12,645 nt of DNA, from positions 1 through 12,645 of the forward strand of contig JAQWCZ010000033.1 in the NCBI GenBank assembly GCA_028705705.1, in the 5' to 3' direction. Below, in pieces: positions 7,567 through 12,645 of this stretch. Numbering within the stretch: the stretch's first letter is position 1; each line of letters starts with the position of its first letter. Below the pieces are notes generated by a model. That model had not been told where the DNA came from, did no database searches, and worked only from the letters and a program-made list of their open reading frames with translations. This DNA is from Paludibacter sp. (GTDB lineage Bacteria > Bacteroidota > Bacteroidia > Bacteroidales > Paludibacteraceae). Made by a program: the position numbers and the translations under genes.

Positions 7567-9634
7567 AATGTCTTTTTGCAGCTTCAACCTGTCTGCTTTC
7601 CGAAAAATTACTTACACGTTTCATATACCCGATGATGCGGGTCAGGTAATCCAGATTCCGGCTTTTGCAAACCGGACATTCCTGCAGGTTATTTTTGTCG
7701 ATATGTCCACAGTCGTTGCAAACGGTATTAGGAATGTTAAAGGTGAAATAATTACACCCTTCCTGAATGGCCACCCGCAACAACTGCTTGTATTGCTGCT
7801 GACTCAGATGTTCATCTAAATTCAGGTGTAATGCCGAACCACCCGTTAGGTGTTCGATGTATTTTCGTCCGTGCAACCTGAATTTATCAATAATATTCAG
7901 CGACTCATCCTCCACGATGTAGAAATAACTGTTGTAGCAATCCCGGTTCGATTTGAATCCATCCCGTTTGTCCCATTTGGCATGTTTTACGCCCACGTTT
8001 TCGGCCGGAATCATTTCGCAATTAAACATTACATCTTTCGTGCGGTATTTTTTGTTGTACGATTCAATCAGTCCGAGTACCTCCTGCACAAACAAAGTAT
8101 ACCTTGGGTTATCATTAATTTCAACACCGAGAAATTCTGCTGCTTCCACCAAACCATTTACACCAATGGTCAGGTATTGACGGCTCATGTTGATATATCC
8201 TGCATCGAACAAAGGAAGCATACCCTTCTCTTGCATATATTTCAGGTTCTCATTATAAGCCATCTGCACCTTATGCACCAGATCCACCACCTCTTCGAGG
8301 AAAAAATGATAATGCATACCCCTTCGGGCAGCATGCTGGATGCATCGGTTCAGGTTGATAGTCAGCACACTTTTCGAACCGGTAGAAACACCCCCGGCAC
8401 CCAGCGTGTAACTGAAACCATTATCGGTAATCTCGTTACGCAGCCGACAGCAACTGCTCAGCGAATCGGCATTGTCGCTCATATAGGTAAAAAACGAATG
8501 TCCTTCCGCGTACATTTCAGCCGTAAAATCCCCGTATTCCTTGTCCTTCACCTCTCCGTTTTCACTCAGCAAAGCCATTGTTTCCACGGGGAATGTCAGC
8601 ACCGTTTTCGTACGCTCCTGGTTAAACCATTTCATGAAACGTTTCTGAAGCCAGTTCAGCGATTCCCAATGCGGCTTGCTGCCGTTGGGAAACACGAAGT
8701 TCTCAAACAAACTATTGAAATAATAACGGTCATAATACGAGATATTCCAGAACACCGCCTGAAAATTCCTGGCTCCGGTAGGCTGATTGATGGAATACAC
8801 AATCTGTTCGAAATAATCCGTAATAACCTTATCCAGGGTACGTTGCTTTTTCGACAGATCAACAATTTTATTTGATTCGAGATAATAATCATCGCCAAAT
8901 TCCAACCCGATAAAATAATTCATGTACATCAGGAATTCCGGTGTAGCACAGGCTCCGCTCAACATACTCGACACCATAAATACCATGTTGATAAAGCCAC
9001 CGCAAAACGACTTGAGGTTGGTCGGCGCTTTCGAATTACCCCCGATAGAAGTCGTACCACCAATCAGCCAGGGATACATGGTAATGCTGGCGCAGTAATT
9101 GGACAGACTGGTTTCGTCGTTTTTATAAATATAATGGTTGTTCAGCAAATCGATATAACGATCTGCTATTTCTTTTCCGTACATCTCTTTGATGCGGTCG
9201 GTAAGCATCCGGCGGTTCAGACGGATAAAATTCGATTTGGGCAGTTCGCCGATGAGTGTCGCCATATTTTTGTTTTCCACATTGGCATTGGCATCGTATT
9301 TACTTCCCGAGGCAGCATTGTGGGCATTGCAATAGTCCATCAGAAATTCCAGTTTATCACGTACTTCTCTGTCTTCGAGGTGTTTCTGTCGATACAACAT
9401 ATACGATTTCGCTACTGCGTAATACCGTTCCGACATCAGCGCGATTTCCACCTGATTTTGAATTTCTTCCACCGTGACATCCTGCGTGATGTTCACCCGG
9501 CAAAGGATATTCGCGATGACTTCCTCCGTCGCGTAAGTTCCTACCGATAGAAATGCTTTCCTGATCGCACTTTTGATTTTTTCAATAGAAAAAGCTCCTT
9601 TTTTCCCGTCTCTCTTGATAATGAATGTTTCCAT
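7544..9634 (-). CDS. nrdD: anaerobic (class III) ribonucleoside-triphosphate reductase, large subunit
   Basis: NrdD converts NTPs to dNTPs under anoxic conditions with an oxygen-sensitive glycyl radical. The 696-residue protein opens with an ATP-cone allosteric domain (about 3-92, beginning FIIKRDGKKGAFS). The catalytic barrel contains C181 in SNYCASITMYP and the adjacent C395-C396 in SSCCRLRNE, where the thiyl-radical cysteine is expected. Near the C-terminus four cysteines (639, 642, 653, 656; CNDC and CPVC) form the structural zinc site. RIIGY then places the radical glycine at G669, 27 residues from the end, as in characterised members. No key residue is missing. The gene lies 172 bp downstream of a cobalamin riboswitch on the same strand and overlaps nrdG. 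Repression by B12 is inferred, which would imply a B12-dependent reductase elsewhere in the genome. Confidence 0.97.
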   Translation of the reverse strand: METFIIKRDGKKGAFSIEKIKSAIRKAFLSVGTYATEEVIANILCRVNITQDVTVEEIQNQVEIALMSERYYAVAKSYMLYRQKHLEDREVRDKLEFLMDYCNAHNAASGSKYDANANVENKNMATLIGELPKSNFIRLNRRMLTDRIKEMYGKEIADRYIDLLNNHYIYKNDETSLSNYCASITMYPWLIGGTTSIGGNSKAPTNLKSFCGGFINMVFMVSSMLSGACATPEFLMYMNYFIGLEFGDDYYLESNKIVDLSKKQRTLDKVITDYFEQIVYSINQPTGARNFQAVFWNISYYDRYYFNSLFENFVFPNGSKPHWESLNWLQKRFMKWFNQERTKTVLTFPVETMALLSENGEVKDKEYGDFTAEMYAEGHSFFTYMSDNADSLSSCCRLRNEITDNGFSYTLGAGGVSTGSKSVLTINLNRCIQHAARRGMHYHFFLEEVVDLVHKVQMAYNENLKYMQEKGMLPLFDAGYINMSRQYLTIGVNGLVEAAEFLGVEINDNPRYTLFVQEVLGLIESYNKKYRTKDVMFNCEMIPAENVGVKHAKWDKRDGFKSNRDCYNSYFYIVEDESLNIIDKFRLHGRKYIEHLTGGSALHLNLDEHLSQQQYKQLLRVAIQEGCNYFTFNIPNTVCNDCGHIDKNNLQECPVCKSRNLDYLTRIIGYMKRVSNFSESRQVEAAKRHYATISQL

Positions 9635-9805
9635 TTTGAAATATATTTTAATGATGATGATTCAAACCTGTCAGGTTTTAAAAACCTGACAGGATTATCG
9701 GATTATTCAACGAGATTATAATTTTCGGGGAAAAAGGGACAATTATTCCGCAACACAGCAGCCACAGAATCCTTCGCTTTTCTCCCGAAAGCTACGAATC
9801 AATGA
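9635..9805 (-). other. nrdD leader between riboswitch aptamer and start codon
   Basis: This stretch of 171 bp has no gene. It must hold the riboswitch expression platform but shows no classical terminator (stem followed by a T-run) on the minus strand. Its only strong structure is the palindrome at 9667-9693. No clear Shine-Dalgarno precedes the nrdD ATG. Confidence 0.5.
9667..9693. repeat. 27-bp palindrome in the nrdD leader
   Basis: Perfect 13-base arms, CCTGTCAGGTTTT and its complement, flank a single central base at 9680, so the transcript can form a strong hairpin of about 11 bp in either orientation. It lies 33-60 nt upstream of the nrdD start codon. On the minus strand it is followed by TTTGAATC rather than a T-run, so it is not a standard terminator. 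I recall similar AACCTGTCAGG-type palindromes as dispersed intergenic repeats in Bacteroidota genomes, but could not check that here. Confidence 0.8.
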
Positions 9806-9995
9806 CAAACGGCAGGTCTTCTGACTTGTTCCGGTTTCGAACGGCCTTCCCGGTAATTTACCAGTGGCAGGGGTTGTTCTCCACCCTATTTCCGGAAGAA
9901 AACTCAAGCTTTCCTACGGGGAACTTACAGCTACGGGGATAGCTCCCGATTTTCACGGGATTCCCTTTTAATCCGGTTTTATCCGGAACCGTATG
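9806..9995 (-). ncRNA. cobalamin (vitamin B12) riboswitch
   Basis: Read on the minus strand, the conserved parts appear in the right order: GGGAATCCCGTG (complement of 9954-9965), AGCTGTAA (9925-9932), GCCACTGG (9861-9868), GGGAAGGC, and the B12 box AGTCAGAAGACCTGCC (9811-9826). The ends CATACGG and CCGTTTG pair to form the closing P1 stem with one U-U mismatch, which sets the limits. The aptamer binds an adenosyl- or other cobalamin form and normally lowers expression of the downstream gene, here nrdD-nrdG. It cannot act on cvpA, which is on the opposite strand. A -7 promoter element lies immediately upstream. Confidence 0.96.
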
Positions 9996-10000
9996 TAATG

Positions 10001-10008
10001 CAAATATA
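10001..10008 (-). promoter_or_regulatory. Bacteroidota -7 promoter element for the riboswitch-nrdDG transcript
   Basis: The minus strand reads TATATTTG, an exact TAnnTTTG match ending 5 bp before the first base of the riboswitch P1 stem. Transcription would start at about 9994-9996, so the RNA begins with the aptamer itself. A clear -33 TTG was not found. Confidence 0.65.
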
Positions 10009-10167
10009 AGTAGTTTTTCATATATGTTTACATAAAAAAAATATTTCTATATCTTAGAAACTACATATTTCCCGTTCTAAAATTTCTATACATTGTTATA
10101 CAGATCTTTACATCATGCAAAATTGAGATATATTTCATATAAAAAATATTTATCACAAAAAATAAGG
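10009..10167. other. AT-rich intergenic stretch between divergent promoters
   Basis: No gene, repeat or recognisable RNA was found here. The base composition is much more AT-rich than the flanking genes, and it separates the promoter of the nrdDG transcript from the cvpA promoter region. Confidence 0.5.
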
Positions 10168-10221
10168 CACATGAGGCCACATAAGCTGTTTTTCTGAAAG
10201 AAAAACACTAAACATCATGTG
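10168..10221. repeat. nested inverted repeats upstream of cvpA
   Basis: Two inverted repeats sit one inside the other. The outer arms CACATGA (10168-10174) and TCATGTG (10215-10221) enclose a perfect 8-bp hairpin, GTTTTTCT (10188-10195), loop GAA, AGAAAAAC (10199-10206). The set ends 21 bp before the cvpA -7 element, so it spans the -33 side of that promoter. An operator for the outer dyad or a weak structural element are both possible. Confidence 0.4.
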
Positions 10222-10242
10222 AGAAATTTAAATCTAAAACAT

Positions 10243-10250
10243 TATATTTG
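10243..10250 (+). promoter_or_regulatory. Bacteroidota -7 promoter element for cvpA-rnhB
   Basis: TATATTTG is an exact TAnnTTTG match and shares its flanks (TTATATTTGCA) with the riboswitch promoter on the other strand. Its last three bases are the TTG at 10248 that would otherwise be the first cvpA start codon. Transcription would begin near 10256, leaving almost no leader. Confidence 0.55.
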
Positions 10251-10262
10251 CAAATAAAAAAC

Positions 10263-10751
10263 TTGAACTCCTTAGATTTATATATTGTCATACCCATTGC
10301 ATTGGGGTTTGTGATTGGTCTGTTCCGTGGATTAATCAGAGAAGTGATTTCCCTCATCATCATCATTGCTGGCATCTATTTAAGCAAGCTCTTCGCACCA
10401 CTTATTGTTCATCTGATGGTTAATATTTTCGACATCAGCATAAAAGCTGCTCAACCATTGGCCTTCATCCTGGCTTTTGTACTCATAGTAATTGGTTTAA
10501 TCATCATTGGCAAAATTATTAATAAAATGATTCATGCCTTATCACTTGGATTGATAAATGCCTTGTTAGGTGGTATTTTAGGAGGAATTAAACTTGCTGT
10601 ACTGGTAAGCGTGATATTGATTCTTACCGATGCTTTAGATAAAAAAATTAATTTCATTGACCCGGGAACCAGAGAAGAATCAAAGTTTTATAAACCGGTG
10701 AAAAATATGGCTCCGGATTTATGGAAAGAGATAAAGGAAAACAAAGAATAA
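10263..10751 (+). CDS. cvpA: CvpA family inner-membrane protein
   Basis: This 162-residue protein has four strongly hydrophobic segments (roughly residues 5-20, 25-45, 60-82 and 95-120) and the family's early G-x-x-x-G-L-x-R-G-L-I-x-E motif ([13 protein letters not shown]). CvpA proteins are inner-membrane proteins linked to colicin V production and envelope integrity in enterobacteria; the molecular function is unclear. The frame has no ATG at its beginning. TTG 10248 overlaps a promoter -7 element, so TTG 10263 ([12 protein letters not shown]) is preferred: it leaves about 7 nt of leader and matches the usual short N-terminus. The start remains uncertain. The C-terminal tail is short, charged and cytoplasmic or periplasmic. 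The stop is one base from the rnhB start, so the two genes are cotranscribed. Confidence 0.85.
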   Translation: MNSLDLYIVIPIALGFVIGLFRGLIREVISLIIIIAGIYLSKLFAPLIVHLMVNIFDISIKAAQPLAFILAFVLIVIGLIIIGKIINKMIHALSLGLINALLGGILGGIKLAVLVSVILILTDALDKKINFIDPGTREESKFYKPVKNMAPDLWKEIKENKE

Positions 10752-10752
10752 C

Positions 10753-11328
10753 ATGCTTGCATTCAATTTTTCAGGTTTTAAGTACGAATGCGGATGTGAT
10801 GAAGCCGGAAGGGGTTGCCTGGCCGGTCCGGTAGTTGCTGCGGCCGTTATTCTACCAGAAAATTTCCGGTGCGATTTATTGAATGACTCCAAACAACTTT
10901 CAGAAAAACAACGAGATTTGCTCAGGGTAATCATCGAAAAAGAAGCGTTGGCCTGGTCAGTAGCAGAAGTTGATAATCATGAAATTGACACAATCAACAT
11001 CCTGAATGCTTCTATTTTAGCCATGCACAAAGCCATAAACAAATTAAAAATAAAACCGGAATATATTATTGTTGATGGCAATAGATTTAAACCATACGAG
11101 GAAATTCCACACAAAACTATTGTCAAAGGTGACAGCAAATATCAATCCATTGCAGCAGCATCCGTTTTAGCAAAAACCCACCGTGATGAACTGATGTACA
11201 GGTTGCATAACCAATTTCCGCAGTATGACTGGAAACAAAACAAAGCATATCCAACAAAAAAACACAAAGCAGCGATTCGGGAGTTTGGAGTAACAGATTA
11301 TCACCGTCTGACTTTTAAATCAGATTAA
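10753..11328 (+). CDS. rnhB: ribonuclease HII
   Basis: RNase HII cleaves the RNA strand of RNA-DNA hybrids and starts removal of single ribonucleotides from DNA. The 191-residue protein is of standard length. It has the family signature CDEAGRG (catalytic D16 and E17), followed by G-x-x-x-G-P-V-V, the strand IIVDGN (D108), [17 protein letters not shown] (D127) and THRDELM (D145), which together supply the acidic metal-binding centre. The C-terminal part, [14 protein letters not shown], matches the substrate-binding G-Y-x-T-x-x-H region, with alanine in place of the usual glycine before YPT. The ATG follows the cvpA stop after one base, with an A-rich upstream sequence but no clear Shine-Dalgarno. 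Its last four bases overlap the convergent Omp85-type gene. Confidence 0.96.
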   Translation: MLAFNFSGFKYECGCDEAGRGCLAGPVVAAAVILPENFRCDLLNDSKQLSEKQRDLLRVIIEKEALAWSVAEVDNHEIDTINILNASILAMHKAINKLKIKPEYIIVDGNRFKPYEEIPHKTIVKGDSKYQSIAAASVLAKTHRDELMYRLHNQFPQYDWKQNKAYPTKKHKAAIREFGVTDYHRLTFKSD

Positions 11329-12645
11329 AACGGATAGCCAATTGCAATATGTAAAGCCACATCGTTGAATGATTTTGGAATTATCCATTTAGGTGTTGTG
11401 ATAGCCGCCGGATCATGTAATTTCACGCCCAAATCAATCCGGAAAAGGAAGAAATTAAAGTCCATCCGTAGCCCAATACCATAAGCCAGGGCAATTTGTT
11501 TCCAGAAAGTATCCAGTTTGAACACCCCACCGGACTGGTTATCATATTCCCGGACTGTCCAGATATTACCCGCATCAGCAAAAATGGATCCTTCGAGTAA
11601 CCAAAACATCTTTGCCCGGTATTCGAAGTTGAGATCCAATTTAACATCACCTACCTGATTATAATCCCTTCTTCTATTGGTGTTGAAGCGATGATAAGAG
11701 CCCGGTCCGAGCATACTTTCACCCCAACCCCTGACACTGTTAGCGCCACCACTATAAAACCTTCTTTCAAATGGAATAATTTCTGAATTTCCATAAGGCA
11801 ATCCCGCACCAATACCGGCATGATATACAAATTTGTTGTTTTTATCTATAATTTGATGATAGGAAGTATTGATTTCTCCCCTTACATATTGAGAAAAACG
11901 TATATTAAAAGCTTCATAAACACCCTCATTATTAGCAGGAATGTCCAACAACTTATAGATTCCGTATAAAGCATTACCTGCACTTTCAACACCGTAACGG
12001 TAGGTAAAGTAATTTCTCATAGGTCTGGCTGGGTTAAAACTACTGAATGCAGTACTATAACTCAACCGCATGATCATATAATTATCATAATTATACTTGT
12101 TATATTTACCACTTTCGATGAATGTTTCTCTAAACTCCGGCGAAATCCACGGAAAATTCACATAACTCAGATCCAGTAAGTCCAGGTTATGATTTTGTCT
12201 GCCTGTTATCCAGTTGTACTTGATTCCTCCCCCGAAATTTGTCGAAGTAAATTCTTCCGGTCGGTGTTGAAAGTTGAAGACACCCCGGAATTCTGTTGAA
12301 CCCTGCAGCGTGCGGCTATAAACATCATTAATAAATGGTATAATTGTTCTCGGCACACGGATACCTGCTTGCCCGCCCCACTCCTGTGCAATAACATCCC
12401 CCTGATACTCTAAAGCCAAACGACCCTGTAAGGTGAGTGATTCTGCTCCTTTAAAGAGATTACGGTGCACTACACCAGCATTCCCAGCTACACCCCAATA
12501 GCCTTCCGTAAAAGTAACCTCCGCCTGAGAAGTAAAAGTAAAAGACTTTGCTTCAGCAATCGTAACCAAGCACTGCAGGGAATCCGGAGCTGTTTCTGAA
12601 AAACTGATGTGTGTATATTTCACAGGCGGTAAGGTATTCAATGCA
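11325..12645 (-). CDS. BamA/TamA-type Omp85 outer-membrane protein, C-terminal part (5' end outside window)
   Basis: The frame is open from the right window edge to the TAA at 11327-11325. The TTG at 12641 is only an in-frame leucine codon, so the gene starts outside. The first 45 or so residues, with KYTHISFSE and [18 protein letters not shown], look like the end of the last POTRA repeat leading into the barrel. The remaining 390 residues are a 16-strand Omp85 barrel: [14 protein letters not shown] near 11735-11693 is the conserved VRG(F/W) lid-loop motif, FADAGNIW is the usual strand near the end, and the protein finishes with the C-terminal phenylalanine (GYPF). Such proteins insert or export outer-membrane or lipoproteins; in Bacteroidota several paralogues exist, so BamA itself is not implied. 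The gene overlaps rnhB by 4 bp at their stops. Confidence 0.93.
   Translation of the reverse strand, partial: ALNTLPPVKYTHISFSETAPDSLQCLVTIAEAKSFTFTSQAEVTFTEGYWGVAGNAGVVHRNLFKGAESLTLQGRLALEYQGDVIAQEWGGQAGIRVPRTIIPFINDVYSRTLQGSTEFRGVFNFQHRPEEFTSTNFGGGIKYNWITGRQNHNLDLLDLSYVNFPWISPEFRETFIESGKYNKYNYDNYMIMRLSYSTAFSSFNPARPMRNYFTYRYGVESAGNALYGIYKLLDIPANNEGVYEAFNIRFSQYVRGEINTSYHQIIDKNNKFVYHAGIGAGLPYGNSEIIPFERRFYSGGANSVRGWGESMLGPGSYHRFNTNRRRDYNQVGDVKLDLNFEYRAKMFWLLEGSIFADAGNIWTVREYDNQSGGVFKLDTFWKQIALAYGIGLRMDFNFFLFRIDLGVKLHDPAAITTPKWIIPKSFNDVALHIAIGYPF

Noticed and set aside
7850..8875. Long open frame (341 codons) on the + strand inside nrdD
   Set aside because: It lies fully antisense to nrdD, a clear class III reductase with all catalytic residues, and its translation shows no recognisable domain and an odd composition. 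It is a shadow of the real coding frame.
9667..9693. Palindrome as an intrinsic terminator of the riboswitch
   Set aside because: On the minus strand the stem is followed by TTTGAATC, not a run of T, and it lies far from the aptamer. It may still affect expression, but not as a classical terminator.
9722..9805. Short open + strand frame ending at TGA 9803-9805 in the nrdD leader
   Set aside because: It has 27 codons, follows a TAA directly, and has no start codon. It was considered as a gene remnant but nothing supports coding.
12639..12641. TTG 12641 as the start of the Omp85-type gene
   Set aside because: The frame stays open to the window edge and the sequence there is the end of a POTRA-like repeat, so the gene is cut by the window rather than starting here.

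Overview
The window looks like chromosomal DNA of an anaerobic Bacteroidota bacterium, probably of the order Bacteroidales. The evidence is several TonB-dependent outer-membrane receptors and lipoproteins, -7 promoter elements of the TAnnTTTG type, weak or absent Shine-Dalgarno sequences, and an oxygen-sensitive class III ribonucleotide reductase. Placement below order level would be a guess. No rRNA, tRNA, CRISPR array, transposase or phage gene was seen.

Left part (1-1812, + strand): the 3' part of a ZnuD-like TonB-dependent receptor, followed by two small His-rich lipoproteins of the DUF4625 type. The three genes read as one operon, and a role in metal (perhaps zinc) acquisition is the best inference. 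It meets head-on a minus-strand operon (5027 to 1827) made of a second, shorter TonB-dependent receptor and a CotH-kinase-like lipoprotein. A small lipoprotein gene (5244-5663) diverges from that receptor. The shared intergenic region carries a Bacteroidota -7 element, a 13-bp direct repeat with an exact 21-bp period, and a 7-bp-arm dyad, so regulated expression is likely.

Middle part (9995 to 5681, - strand): a textbook cobalamin riboswitch (9806-9995) lies directly downstream of a -7 element and heads a transcript encoding NrdD and NrdG, which overlap and are the anaerobic B12-independent ribonucleotide reductase and its activase. An aldehyde dehydrogenase follows 32 bp later. The likely logic is that when B12 is present, a B12-dependent class II reductase elsewhere supplies dNTPs and the riboswitch shuts NrdDG down. 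The leader between riboswitch and nrdD also contains a near-perfect 27-bp palindrome that looks like a dispersed repeat.

Right part (10243-12645): cvpA and rnhB are adjacent (1-bp gap) on the + strand, behind a -7 element that overlaps the first possible cvpA start codon. rnhB ends convergently, with overlapping stop codons, against the 3' part of a BamA/TamA-type Omp85 outer-membrane protein gene that runs off the right edge.

Most genes are ordinary members of known families. The parts most worth a second look are regulatory: the riboswitch-nrdDG leader with its palindrome, the repeat-rich divergent promoter at 5050-5170, and the cvpA promoter/start region. I did not find a convincing new multi-gene system.
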